Notes: generated by a model from the sequence alone, not told the origin. Shown: positions 1 to 7,862, numbered from the stretch's first letter. The stretch: DNA of 64,000 bases from Streptomyces harbinensis (GCF_900116145.1 NZ_FPAB01000003.1:1-64000), one strand, 5' to 3'. Program-made: numbers and translations.

Positions 1-412
1 GGACGCGGGTGACAGAGTCATGCGGGGTGGAGTCCCACCGGCAGCCGTCCCCGTCCCTGGGGAAAACCACGGTGTCGAACCAGTTCACGCCCCGGAACCT
101 GGGATAGCCGGGCTTCTCCCCGGCCTTCACCCGCCGGAAGAACGCGGCGAACGCCTTGTCCAGACGCCGCAAGGTCGCCTGCTGCGACGAGAACGACCAC
201 CGGCCCTGACACCCGGGGTCGAATGCCCGGATCTCCTTGAGCTGAGCGGACTGCTGCCTGTACGTGATGCTCGTCTTCGAGACGTGCCGGTAGGCGTCAC
301 GGCGTTCCTGCAATGCCCCGTTGTAGAGGGCGCAGTGATCCCGCAGCATCTCGCCGAGAGCTTGCGCCTGGCGGACGGTGGGGCGGAGGAGGAACTTATA
401 CGCCCGGTGCAC
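1..412 (-). CDS. tnpB: TnpB (OrfB) of an IS200/IS605-family element, N-terminal part, cut by window edge
   Basis: TnpB proteins are transposon-encoded RNA-guided nucleases related to Cas12. Reading from a GTG at 412, preceded by a strong AAGGAGGGGG ribosome site, the protein begins HRAYKFLLRPTVRQAQAL, then has LYNGALQERRDAY and later KAGEKPGYPRFRG, the usual helix-turn-helix entry and 'GYPRFK' segment of the family. About 137 residues are visible without a stop. The RuvC and zinc-finger parts, and any omegaRNA/right end, lie outside the window. It overlaps the tnpA remnant by 17 nt, as is usual in IS605-type elements. Whether TnpB is complete cannot be judged here. Confidence 0.85.
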   Translation of the reverse strand, partial: MHRAYKFLLRPTVRQAQALGEMLRDHCALYNGALQERRDAYRHVSKTSITYRQQSAQLKEIRAFDPGCQGRWSFSSQQATLRRLDKAFAAFFRRVKAGEKPGYPRFRGVNWFDTVVFPRDGDGCRWDSTPHDSVTRV

Positions 413-745
413 GGTCGGCCCCCTCCTTCTGCTGTTTCTTCGTCCAGGGGCGTTCCCACTGGGTGTTGCTGTACTTCTCCACCGTGTCCGCCGAGACGGC
501 GCCGGCTGAGGCGACGAAGAACCACGACGACCACAGCATGGGCATCCGGCTCTTGAGGTGCGGGAACTCCGAGCGGAGCACGCACGAGGTGAAGCCTTTG
601 AACTGGTTCGCACGTGATCGGGCGTCACCTCTAGGGTAATGATCTCCCACCTCTTTTCCGCCGCCTTCACCTCGGTCAGCTCACGCAGCCGCACCGCGAC
701 CCGGCCACCGAGTACACGACGGCGGTACTGCTCACTACGGTTGCC
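396..745 (-). pseudogene. tnpA: Broken IS200-type TnpA (Y1 HUH transposase) remnant
   Basis: Two reading frames together give TnpA. From about 745 down to 611 one frame reads YRRRVLGGRVAVRLREL...WEIITLEVTPDHV; from 611 to 396 another frame reads NQFKGFTSCVLRSEFPHL..LWSSWFFVASAGAVS..TVEKY, which includes the catalytic tyrosine region (VEKY). Between them the normal HUH motif and the residues after it are missing: the sequence goes straight from PDHV to the FKG block with a frame change. The N-terminus is also absent. The enzyme is therefore inactive, and the element can only move if another TnpA helps it. Confidence 0.8.
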
Positions 746-759
746 AAGGAGCCGCCACT

Positions 760-1299
760 ATGCCGACCATCGAGTACGAGGCCAAGGTTCTGGAGATCGA
801 CACCAGCGCCATGGCCGCCACGATTGAGCGCCTCGGCGGCAAGCACCTCGGCACCCGCCGGATGCGCCGCTACGTCTACGACCTCATCCCCCCGGTCGCC
901 GGGCAGTGGATCAGGCTGCGCACGGACGGCGACACAACAACGCTCTGTGTCAAGGAGATCCAGTCCGACGCCGTTGACGGCACCCACGAGACCGAGACCG
1001 CTGTCACGGACTTCGACGGCACCCATGCCGTGCTGCTCGCGATGGGTTTCGCGGCCAGGGGCTACCAGGAAAACCTGCGCAGCTCCTACCTGCTGGCCGG
1101 CGCCCGGCTGGAGATCGACACCTGGCCGCTGATCCCGCCGTACCTGGAGATCGAAGGAGACAGCGAGGACCACGTGCTCTCCACGGCACAGCACCTCGGC
1201 ATCAGCGTGGAGTCGCTGGTCTACCTCAACACCCAGGACGTCTATCGCCACTACGGCCATGACCTGAAGGCGATCAAGGAGCTGCGCCTCCCCGACTGA
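760..1299 (+). CDS. CYTH-domain protein (triphosphate tunnel fold; class IV adenylate cyclase-like)
   Basis: CYTH proteins bind triphosphates or polyphosphate inside an eight-stranded barrel and include thiamine-triphosphatases and CyaB-type cyclases. The signature ExExK is present at residues 5-9 (EYEAK), followed by basic and acidic strand residues (RRYVYD, WIRLRTDG, CVKEI, ETETAV, RSSYLL, LEIDTWP, YLEIEGDS), the expected alternation of charged residues lining the tunnel. Length (179 aa) is normal for the family. An AAGGAG site sits 8 nt before the ATG, immediately beside the IS remnant. A radical SAM gene follows after 21 nt with its own AGGAGG, so the two are probably one transcript. The substrate is unknown. 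Confidence 0.85.
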   Translation: MPTIEYEAKVLEIDTSAMAATIERLGGKHLGTRRMRRYVYDLIPPVAGQWIRLRTDGDTTTLCVKEIQSDAVDGTHETETAVTDFDGTHAVLLAMGFAARGYQENLRSSYLLAGARLEIDTWPLIPPYLEIEGDSEDHVLSTAQHLGISVESLVYLNTQDVYRHYGHDLKAIKELRLPD

Positions 1300-1320
1300 T
1301 ACCTCTGCACAGGAGGACTC

Positions 1321-2397
1321 ATGGACCTGCCCCGGGACGGTCTCCCCCGCACCGTCCTGCCCGATCGCACCCTGCGCGTCAAGATCCTCGACCATTGCGG
1401 CCTGGCCTGCACCTTCTGCCACAACGAGGGAACGCCCGTCGCGGCGGACAGCCCGGACCGGCCCGGTGTCGTCACCAGCGGCCGGGTATCGATCTACGCC
1501 CATACCAACGGCGTCACCTTCCAGCCGGCCCGAATCGAACCGGGTCCCGATTTCGCCCTCGCTCTGGCGGCGGTGCGCGGCACGGTCGCAACCGACGAGG
1601 CACACTTCACCGGCGGAGAGCCCACGCTTCATCCCCGGTTGCCCGCGCTCATCGCCGATGCCAGGCGGGTGGGCCTCACGGTTGGCCTCACCTCCAACGG
1701 CGAGAACGGCGCCGCCGTGCTGCCCGCCTGTGCGGAAGCCGGGCTGGACCGGGTGAACTTCAGCATCTTCGGCACCACCGCCCGTGAACTGGCGGCGGTA
1801 CAGGGCGGGAAATACCGCTCCGCCAAACTGGCGGAACGCAAACTGCGCGCGTTGGACGAGTCGATCCGGACGGCGGCGTCGTGCGGCATCGGTGTTTCGG
1901 CGAACATCGTCGTGCCCGGCCGTGATCACGTGGCGAGGGTCCTGCGGCTGGTGGCCCGACACGGCAGTACCGCGACCATCCGGCTGCTCACCTCGCTGGC
2001 GGATGGCCAGCGCTCCTCACTGGACGCGATCGCCCTCGTTCTCAAGGAACTGGATGCACAACCGGAGGAACACATCCTCACCGCCGGCGCCTCCGACTGG
2101 CGTACGCGCTACCGGCTTCCGGACGGCTCGCCGCTGTACGTCAAGCGCATCCGGCCGGTCCGGCTCCCGCAGACCTGCCGGAGCTGTCGCTTCAACAATG
2201 ACACCGACTGCGAGGAGGGCTACTACGGAATCCGTCTCTACCGGGCCCGCAGCGGTCCGTTCATGGTCGGCGTGTGCATCCGGCGCATGGATCTGACGCT
2301 GCCGCTGGGCGAGTTCGTGATGAGCCAGGTGGGCCGAGAGATCAGCGGACTGCGAGAGGACGAAACGGCCGGCAGGCTGTCTGTCGACCCTGGGTAG
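1321..2397 (+). CDS. Radical SAM protein, MoaA-like with C-terminal cysteine cluster
   Basis: The radical SAM CxxxCxxC motif is at Cys26, Cys30 and Cys33 (CGLACTFC), with the GGEP motif near residue 100 and a SNG strand later, so a 4Fe-4S cluster and SAM cleavage are expected. A second set of cysteines, C286-x2-C289-x7-C297-x21-C319, near the C-terminus resembles the auxiliary cluster site of MoaA, the GTP cyclisation enzyme. It is not MoaA itself: no other molybdopterin genes are nearby. The partner CYTH gene upstream binds triphosphates in characterised relatives, so a nucleotide-triphosphate substrate is an attractive inference, not shown. 358 aa; ATG preceded by AGGAGG. Confidence 0.85.
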   Translation: MDLPRDGLPRTVLPDRTLRVKILDHCGLACTFCHNEGTPVAADSPDRPGVVTSGRVSIYAHTNGVTFQPARIEPGPDFALALAAVRGTVATDEAHFTGGEPTLHPRLPALIADARRVGLTVGLTSNGENGAAVLPACAEAGLDRVNFSIFGTTARELAAVQGGKYRSAKLAERKLRALDESIRTAASCGIGVSANIVVPGRDHVARVLRLVARHGSTATIRLLTSLADGQRSSLDAIALVLKELDAQPEEHILTAGASDWRTRYRLPDGSPLYVKRIRPVRLPQTCRSCRFNNDTDCEEGYYGIRLYRARSGPFMVGVCIRRMDLTLPLGEFVMSQVGREISGLREDETAGRLSVDPG

Positions 2398-2420
2398 ACC
2401 GGCTGCGAGCAGCCCGCAGG

Positions 2421-2645
2421 CTAGAGGTTGTCGAAGTCCCCGAGCGCGATGCCGCCCTTGAAGGCAGCCCATTCGCCGGCCGTGAAGCAGAGGTGAGGAC
2501 GGTCGGGGTTCTTCGAGTCCCGGACCGCCACGCCACCGTCCGGCAGTGGCGCCAGCTCGAAGCAGTCGCCGTTGTTCGCGGTGAGGCTGCTCTTCTGCCA
2601 GCTGAGCGAAGAGGTCTCTATCGCGTACAGGTCTGGCTTCTCCAT
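2421..2645 (-). CDS. DUF397-domain protein
   Basis: A 74-residue DUF397 protein, recognisable from the WQKSS...NNGDCFELA...GGVAVRDSK...P.L.F...EW..F pattern. These small proteins are encoded next to DUF5753/XRE regulators across actinomycetes, as here: it lies 2 nt downstream of the XRE gene on the same strand and is surely co-transcribed. The pair has been compared with a toxin-antitoxin or activator-partner arrangement, but the biochemical role of DUF397 is not settled. Confidence 0.85.
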   Translation of the reverse strand: MEKPDLYAIETSSLSWQKSSLTANNGDCFELAPLPDGGVAVRDSKNPDRPHLCFTAGEWAAFKGGIALGDFDNL

Positions 2646-2647
2646 CG

Positions 2648-3520
2648 TTAGTCTTCCCTGTTCTTGATGCGTGCGATCAGATCGCGTGACTGCCCGACGT
2701 TGAGGGCCGTGCCCGCAAGGTTCCGGAAGAGGCGGTGCAGACGGCGGAGGTCTCGGGGGTCCTCAAGGGCCACGTTACCCGCGACCGAGTCGGTGAACGC
2801 CATGTCCGGAAGTTCGTCGGGGAACTGGAAGATTTTGAAGGCGGAGATGTGACAGCCGTCCTCTCCTGTCTCGAAGGGCAGAATCTGGAGCGTCACACTG
2901 TCGTGGTGGGACAGTTCGAGCAGATGATCAAGCTGCTCCGCGTGCGCCTCCCGCCCGCCGATGTGGAACTCCAACGCTGCTTGAGTTATCACGTAGTGGC
3001 AGGTCAGCGGGCGTTTGGTCCCCAGAAGACGGTGCTTCTGCCGCGCCATTCTGACCTCTACCAGGCCATCCACCTGGTCCTCGCCAAGGGAGGCGAAGCC
3101 GACCGAGGTGACGGCCCGCGCGTACCTTTCTGTCTGAAGCAGACCGGGAACCATGCCCAGTTGGTACTCCAGCGTGCGGTCTGCCGCGTCCTCGAAGCCG
3201 ATGAAGCGGTCGTAGCTCGCGGTCACCACCTCGCTGTACTTCGACCACCACGGCTGGCGCCGCCGTCGTGAGTCGGCATGGAGCTTCGCGAGTTCGTTTC
3301 GCTGCTCCTCCTCGACCTGGTACAGGTCCATCAACTGCGTGAACATCTCGTGCGAGCACAGCCGCTTGCCCAGTTCGATGCGGCTCAGCAGGGAGACATC
3401 ACAGTCCAGTTTCTGAGCGACCTGGGTGAGCGTCAGCCCGTTCTCCTCGTCGCGGAGCCTTCGCAAGGCTCTTCCGAACGACAGCCGGTCCATGAGCAGG
3501 GTGTTCGTGAGGTTGACCAT
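2648..3520 (-). CDS. XRE-family regulator with DUF5753 (Scr1-type) domain
   Basis: 290 aa. Residues about 10-65 form an XRE helix-turn-helix (FGRALRRLRDEENGLTLTQVAQ, then DVSLLSRIELGKR), followed by the long DUF5753 domain (WWSKYSEVVTASYDRFIGFEDAA, MVPGLLQTERYARA, VRMARQKHRLL, LQILPFETGE). This family controls local targets, commonly the adjacent DUF397 gene, and is highly multiplied in Streptomyces. Codon use here is visibly less GC-biased than in the core genes downstream. The start chosen is the first codon of the open frame (MVNLTN); a start at MDRLSF nine residues later would also keep the HTH. Confidence 0.85.
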   Translation of the reverse strand: MVNLTNTLLMDRLSFGRALRRLRDEENGLTLTQVAQKLDCDVSLLSRIELGKRLCSHEMFTQLMDLYQVEEEQRNELAKLHADSRRRRQPWWSKYSEVVTASYDRFIGFEDAADRTLEYQLGMVPGLLQTERYARAVTSVGFASLGEDQVDGLVEVRMARQKHRLLGTKRPLTCHYVITQAALEFHIGGREAHAEQLDHLLELSHHDSVTLQILPFETGEDGCHISAFKIFQFPDELPDMAFTDSVAGNVALEDPRDLRRLHRLFRNLAGTALNVGQSRDLIARIKNRED

Positions 3521-3599
3521 CTCAGCCCTCCAAGGGGCGTGGCGTTCGCCGGCGTTGCCCGAATCCCGAACGAGTGCCGGTGTGCGGAAGTTACGGCCA

Positions 3600-3628
3600 T
3601 CGTTGTGTCAGGCCCACGAAAGTGTCAA
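3600..3628 (-). promoter_or_regulatory. Candidate promoter for the XRE-DUF397 pair
   Basis: On the minus strand there is a perfect TTGACA (-35) at 3623-3628. A weak -10-like AACGAT follows at a spacing of 18 nt near 3599-3604. It points toward the XRE gene about 80 nt downstream. The -10 match is poor, so this is tentative. Confidence 0.35.
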
Positions 3629-3755
3629 TGGACATGAGATGGGCTTGCTCTGGCCATCGGCATGGGTGCACTCTCCTTGTGTGACCTAGCGCACTCGATG
3701 CGTGACGGGCCGTTGCCTTCGTGCGCCCACGTGGCGCCGGAACGGGAGGTGTCAG

Positions 3756-4175
3756 GTGGACGCGGTATGCATCACCGCCGATCAGCACACGGTGGTCTGG
3801 AATCTCGCGGCCCGGCCGCAGGTGATCCGGCGCTGGCGGGACACCGCCTCGGCCGCCGTGGTGGAGCTGGGGGCGGGCGAACCCGTCGTGCAGGTGGTGC
3901 GGTTGGGGGTGTCGGAACTCCTGACGAACGTCGCGCGCCACGTGGAGGACCCGAACTGCCGGCTGGAGATCAGCAAGGTCGGCCCGGTGCTGTACGTACA
4001 GGTCAGCGACCGCTCGTTCGAGTTCCCCCGGATCGCGCGGGTCGCGCCCGGGTGGGACACGGAGGGCGGTCGGGGGCTGTGGCTGTTGCGAAGCCAGGTC
4101 AGTGCCCTGGGGTGCACACGCACGGCGGTCGGCAAGAACGTGTGGTTCCGCTGCGACCGGGCCGCGCGGTGGTGA
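3756..4175 (+). CDS. Anti-sigma-type serine kinase-like ATPase (HATPase_c_2, RsbW/SpoIIAB family)
   Basis: 139 aa in size, typical for stand-alone GHKL ATPases of Streptomyces. The N-box is seen as LGVSELLTNVARHVEDP and the G-box/lid as PGWDTEGGRGLWLLRS, so ATP binding is likely. A GTG at 3756 was chosen because GGGAGG lies 6 nt upstream; the reading frame is open further back but without a site. Such proteins usually bind and may phosphorylate anti-sigma antagonists. No sigma factor or STAS gene is beside it; the neighbouring XRE-DUF397 genes are the more common partners. Its stop overlaps the next start (GTGA). Confidence 0.8.
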   Translation: MDAVCITADQHTVVWNLAARPQVIRRWRDTASAAVVELGAGEPVVQVVRLGVSELLTNVARHVEDPNCRLEISKVGPVLYVQVSDRSFEFPRIARVAPGWDTEGGRGLWLLRSQVSALGCTRTAVGKNVWFRCDRAARW

Positions 4176-4630
4176 GGGAGAGCAGGCCCGGTGTGGACGG
4201 GTTTCTCACCGGGCGCTGGGTGGACGGGCCGTGCTGGTTCTGGTGCGGCTTTCAGCGCACCCAGGTGGTGTGGGTCGGTGATGTCAGTAGCCCGGCCGGC
4301 GGGAACGCCCCGCAGTACGCCTGCCGACGCTGTGTTCTGCGTCTGCACGACATGGTGTGGGATTACCGCGACGCCGTACAGGACGTTCCTCCGCACCGGG
4401 ACGGGCGCCGTACGCCCCTCTACCCGGTCCACGGTGCCCCCGCCCCCGGCCTCGCACCTTCTGTCCGGCAACCGCGTACCCGGTTCGGGCGGCGGCTGCG
4501 GGCAGGGGCTGAGTCCGTGCCCGTTCCCGGGCCGGGGATCGTGTTCGCTCAGACCTTCCTCGCCGTCCTCACCGTGGCCGGGCTGCTCGCCGTGCTCGGA
4601 TACGCGGCCCTCGTGCCATCCGACAGATAA
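4172..4630 (+). CDS. Small cysteine-rich protein with C-terminal membrane segment
   Basis: 152 aa, not identified. The N-terminal half has two closely spaced cysteine pairs, CWFWC and CRRC about 40 residues later, suggesting a structural zinc site. A proline/arginine-rich linker follows, then one hydrophobic helix (VFAQTFLAVLTVAGLLAVLGYAA), so the zinc domain probably faces the cytoplasm from a C-terminal anchor. Translation starts inside the stop codon of the ATPase (GTGA at 4172), so the two products are made together and may act together. GTG 4169 is an equally good start. Confidence 0.6.
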   Translation: MRESRPGVDGFLTGRWVDGPCWFWCGFQRTQVVWVGDVSSPAGGNAPQYACRRCVLRLHDMVWDYRDAVQDVPPHRDGRRTPLYPVHGAPAPGLAPSVRQPRTRFGRRLRAGAESVPVPGPGIVFAQTFLAVLTVAGLLAVLGYAALVPSDR

Positions 4631-4746
4631 GGACGCCGGGGCCCGGCCCCCGGTCCGTTCCGGCGGCCCCGGCCGTCCCGTCCGCGTCCGGCCGTCTCAC
4701 CCGAATGGCCGGGCGGCGGTGGCCCGGGGGCCGTTCGGGTGGCGCC

Positions 4747-5547
4747 ATGGGAGGCATGCACCTTCCGCAGCGCACGGTCGTCCTCGCCCCCCTCGCCTCG
4801 ATCGCCGCCCTCGGGCTGCTCGCCGGGGCCGCCCTGCCGCCCGGCGCTCCCGGCAGCGCCGGGGGCAGCACGGGCCACGGCACCCATGCCGCGACCGTCA
4901 GCGCCGGGGACGGCGCGCTGGACGAGGACCGGCTGCGCTCCGCACTGCTCGACCACACCGACTTCCCGCAGGGCTGGGCCGGTGACAGCAGCGAACAGGC
5001 CGAACGGCGCGGCATCGGCGTCCCCCGGCCCACCGAGGACGGCTGCCGTGAACTGTTCGAGCCCGCCGGGGACGGCAGCGGCACCGCGCGGGCCGGGTTC
5101 GCCCGTACCCACGCCGGACCCTTCGTGGTGACGGTCGCCGCCGCGCACGGCGACGAGGCCGGTGCCCGCGCCGCCATGGAGGGGTTCGCGCGCGCCGCCC
5201 GCGAGTGCGCCACCTTCCACGCCGAGGAGGGCGCCGAGCGGAACCCCACCACCGTCTCGTACACCGCCGACGGCGACGGCAGCAGCCCCGAAGGGCTCGG
5301 CGAGGAGGCCGCCGCGCTGCGTTTTACGCGCGAGAGCGAGGCCCGCGGGGAAGCAGCCGTCGTCGCCGAGGTGGTGATCGCCCGGGTCGGCGCCCACACC
5401 GTACGCATCGCCCAGGCAGGGCGGGATGACGCCGCGGCGGGCGGGCTGGCCGGCCTCGCCGAACGCGCCGTGGAGAAACTCCAGCAGGTCACCGAGGGCC
5501 ACACCCCGCAGCCCCTGCCGGATCAGCCCGGGGCGACGGAGTTGTAG
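4747..5547 (+). CDS. Putative secreted or membrane-anchored protein of unknown function
   Basis: 266 aa. A hydrophobic stretch after a short N-terminus (RTVVLAPLASIAALGLLAGAAL) looks like a signal peptide or anchor, followed by a Gly/Ser/Thr-rich spacer. The mature part has DGALDEDRLRSALLDHTDFPQGW near residue 65, a pattern found in actinomycete extracellular sensor-like domains, and only two cysteines (DGCREL and AARECATF), which could form a disulfide. I cannot assign a family. Alternative starts exist at 4705 and 4756. About 85 nt separate it from the deaminase-like gene. Confidence 0.6.
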   Translation: MGGMHLPQRTVVLAPLASIAALGLLAGAALPPGAPGSAGGSTGHGTHAATVSAGDGALDEDRLRSALLDHTDFPQGWAGDSSEQAERRGIGVPRPTEDGCRELFEPAGDGSGTARAGFARTHAGPFVVTVAAAHGDEAGARAAMEGFARAARECATFHAEEGAERNPTTVSYTADGDGSSPEGLGEEAAALRFTRESEARGEAAVVAEVVIARVGAHTVRIAQAGRDDAAAGGLAGLAERAVEKLQQVTEGHTPQPLPDQPGATEL

Positions 5548-5632
5548 GGGGTGTACCGGCCGGGTCGCCCGGCACCCGGCGCCGCCGGACGGGCCGCACC
5601 GGGGGCCGCGCACAGCCCGTAAGCTCCTGGGT

Positions 5633-5977
5633 ATGAGTGACGCCGAGGACCGCAAGATCATCACCCTGGCGCGCAGTGCCCGCGCCCGCAGCGGAGTGCC
5701 GCAGGGCGCGGCGGTACGGGACGAGACCGGTCGTACCTACGTCGCGACCGCCGTCGAGCTGCCGTCGCTGCGGCTGAGCGCGCTGCGCACGGCGGTGGCG
5801 ATGGCCGCCTCCAGCGGTGCCACCTCCCTGGAGGCGGCGGCCCTGGTCACCGACGCGGACACCACCGAGGTGGCGGCCGAGGATCTGGCGGCCGTGCGCG
5901 ACCTGGGCGGGGCGGGTACCCCCGTCCTGCTGGCTGGCCCCGAGGGCGACCTTCGTGCGACGATCGCGGCCTCATGA
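5633..5977 (+). CDS. Cytidine-deaminase-fold protein lacking catalytic residues
   Basis: 114 aa. Position just upstream of era and overall pattern match the protein annotated as cytidine deaminase in actinobacteria (RARSGVPQGAAVRDETGRTYVATAVE, then LRTAVAMAASSGA, VTDADT). A working deaminase needs C/H-A-E and PCxxC for zinc and proton transfer; here the segment reads LSALRTAV and no PCxxC follows. It is probably a non-catalytic homologue, perhaps with a structural or RNA-linked role. Its stop overlaps the era start (ATGA), so the two are translationally coupled. Confidence 0.75.
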   Translation: MSDAEDRKIITLARSARARSGVPQGAAVRDETGRTYVATAVELPSLRLSALRTAVAMAASSGATSLEAAALVTDADTTEVAAEDLAAVRDLGGAGTPVLLAGPEGDLRATIAAS

Positions 5978-6936
5978 GTGACTCCCTTTCCCCGATGTCC
6001 GCGATGTTCGGCTCTGTGCCGCAGGGCCACCGTTCGGGCTTCGCCTGCTTCGTCGGCCGCCCCAACGCCGGCAAGTCGACCCTGACCAACGCGCTGGTCG
6101 GCACGAAGATCGCCATCACCTCCAGCCGCCCGCAGACCACCCGGCACTCGGTGCGCGGCATCGTCCACCGCGACGACGCCCAGCTGGTGCTGGTGGACAC
6201 CCCCGGGCTGCACAAGCCCCGCACCCTGCTGGGCCAGCGGCTCAACGACGTGGTGCGCACCACCTGGGCCGAGGTGGACGTCATCGGGTTCTGTCTGCCC
6301 GCCGACCAGAAGATCGGCCCCGGCGACCGGTACATCGCCAAGGAACTGGCGGAGATCAAGCGCACCCCCAAGGTCGCCGTCGTCACCAAGACCGACCTGG
6401 TGGAGCCGCAGGTGCTCGCCGAGCGGCTGCTGGACGTCCAGCGGCTCGGCGCCGAACTCGGCCTGGAGTGGGCCGAGATCGTTCCCGTCTCGGCGGTCGG
6501 CGACTCCCAGGTCGGGCTGCTCGCCGATCTGCTGGTGCCGCTGCTGCCCGAGGGCCCGCCGCTGTACCCCGAGGGCGATCTCACCGACGAGCCCGAGCAG
6601 ACGATGATCGCCGAGCTGATCCGCGAGGCCGCCCTCGAAGGGGTGCGCGACGAACTGCCGCACTCGATCGCCGTGGTGGTCGAGGAGATGCTGCCCCGTG
6701 AGGACCGCCCGGCCGACCGGCCGCTGCTCGACATCCACGCCAACGTCTTCATCGAGCGGCCCAGCCAGAAGGGCATCGTCATCGGCCCCAAGGGCAGCCG
6801 GCTCAAGGATGTGGGCACCAAGGCCCGCACCCAGATCGAGGCGCTGCTGGGCACCCCGGTCTTCCTCGATCTGCATGTGAAGGTCGCCAAGGACTGGCAG
6901 CGCGACCCCAAGCAGCTGCGCCGCCTCGGTTTCTGA
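5974..6936 (+). CDS. era: GTPase Era, 16S rRNA-binding ribosome assembly factor
   Basis: 320 aa. G1 motif GRPNAGKST (residues 28-36), switch I region TTRHSVRGI, G3 DTPG, G4 TKTD, and the C-terminal KH domain with GPKGSRLK that binds the 3' end of 16S rRNA. Era acts in 30S subunit maturation in the cytoplasm. It follows the deaminase-like gene with an ATGA overlap. In many actinobacteria phoH-ybeY-CNNM genes precede this pair; here they are not found in the 5.6 kb upstream. Confidence 0.97.
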   Translation: MSDSLSPMSAMFGSVPQGHRSGFACFVGRPNAGKSTLTNALVGTKIAITSSRPQTTRHSVRGIVHRDDAQLVLVDTPGLHKPRTLLGQRLNDVVRTTWAEVDVIGFCLPADQKIGPGDRYIAKELAEIKRTPKVAVVTKTDLVEPQVLAERLLDVQRLGAELGLEWAEIVPVSAVGDSQVGLLADLLVPLLPEGPPLYPEGDLTDEPEQTMIAELIREAALEGVRDELPHSIAVVVEEMLPREDRPADRPLLDIHANVFIERPSQKGIVIGPKGSRLKDVGTKARTQIEALLGTPVFLDLHVKVAKDWQRDPKQLRRLGF

Positions 6937-6944
6937 CGCGCTCG

Positions 6945-6966
6945 GGCCCCCGCTGTGGCGGGGGCC
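6945..6966. terminator. Hairpin between era and the GNAT gene
   Basis: A 9-bp perfect GC stem (GGCCCCCGC / GCGGGGGCC) with a TGTG loop lies 9 nt after the era stop and just before the stop of the opposing GNAT gene, so it can serve both directions. There is no T tract, which is common in Streptomyces. Confidence 0.7.
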
Positions 6967-6976
6967 GCGCGGCCGG

Positions 6977-7753
6977 TCAGCCGGCCCCGCCCGCGTTCCC
7001 GTACGTGTACGGGACGGTGGTGCCCAGCACCTCGAAGCCCAGCCGGCGCAGGATCGGGCGGCTGTCGTCGGAGGCGTCCACCTGGAGGTAGCGCACCCCG
7101 TGCGCGGCGGCGATCGCGGTCCGCGCCGCGACCAGTGCCCGGTAGATGCCCCGGCCGCGCCACTCGGGCGCGGTGCCGCCGCCCCACAGCCCGGCGAAGT
7201 CGGTGCCCGGATGGCGCTCCAGCCGCGCCGCGCTCACCGGTTCGCCGTCACCGGCCACCGCCACCAGGACGTCGATCAGCTCCGGGGTGCTCGCCAGCTG
7301 CCCGCGCACCATGGCGCCCAGCCCCGCCGGGTCGGTGCCGAAGGCCCGCCGGTGCGCGCGCAGCATCAGCTCCACCCCCGCGTCGTCCGTCACCCGGTGC
7401 AGCGTGACCCCGTCCGGCAGTACGGGGACGGTGGGCAGCGCGGCCACCTCGGCGGCCATCAGGGTTTCCGGCGGACCGGGGACGAAACCGGCTGCCGCCA
7501 GCCGCTCGCCCAGATCGGCAGGCGCGTCGTGCGCGTACCACTTCCACTCGAAGCCGCGCCCCAGTTCCGTGAAGTACCCGGTCTGCGCGGCGATCGCGGC
7601 GTCCGCCGTCGCCTCGGTGAGGCCGGACCACACCACTCCGTCCCAGCCGCCGCGCTCCCGCGTCACCCGCACCACCGGGCCCGAGCGCTCGCCGCCGGCC
7701 GCGTGTTCCCTGAGCTGCTCGTCGAAGCGGGCCCGTACCGTTTCCGTGTCCAT
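6977..7753 (-). CDS. GNAT-family N-acetyltransferase
   Basis: 258 aa. The C-terminal half carries the GNAT acetyl-CoA site (PEWRGRGIYRALVAAR, the R/QxxGxG/A region) and the final strand pattern DASDDSRPILRRLGFEVLGTTVPY. The N-terminal half (residues 1-110) looks like a degenerate second GNAT-like domain, with ERLAAAGFVPGPPETLM. Substrate unknown. It is a monocistronic gene convergent with era. Confidence 0.85.
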   Translation of the reverse strand: MDTETVRARFDEQLREHAAGGERSGPVVRVTRERGGWDGVVWSGLTEATADAAIAAQTGYFTELGRGFEWKWYAHDAPADLGERLAAAGFVPGPPETLMAAEVAALPTVPVLPDGVTLHRVTDDAGVELMLRAHRRAFGTDPAGLGAMVRGQLASTPELIDVLVAVAGDGEPVSAARLERHPGTDFAGLWGGGTAPEWRGRGIYRALVAARTAIAAAHGVRYLQVDASDDSRPILRRLGFEVLGTTVPYTYGNAGGAG

Positions 7754-7862
7754 CCGGCCAGCAGATCACCGCCGCCCGGGCGCGGCCACCGGTTTTGCGC
7801 GGTCTCGCATAGTGATACGGGTCCGGCGGGCCGCCCGGCGCCCGGGTTAGGCTGGGCGGGCG

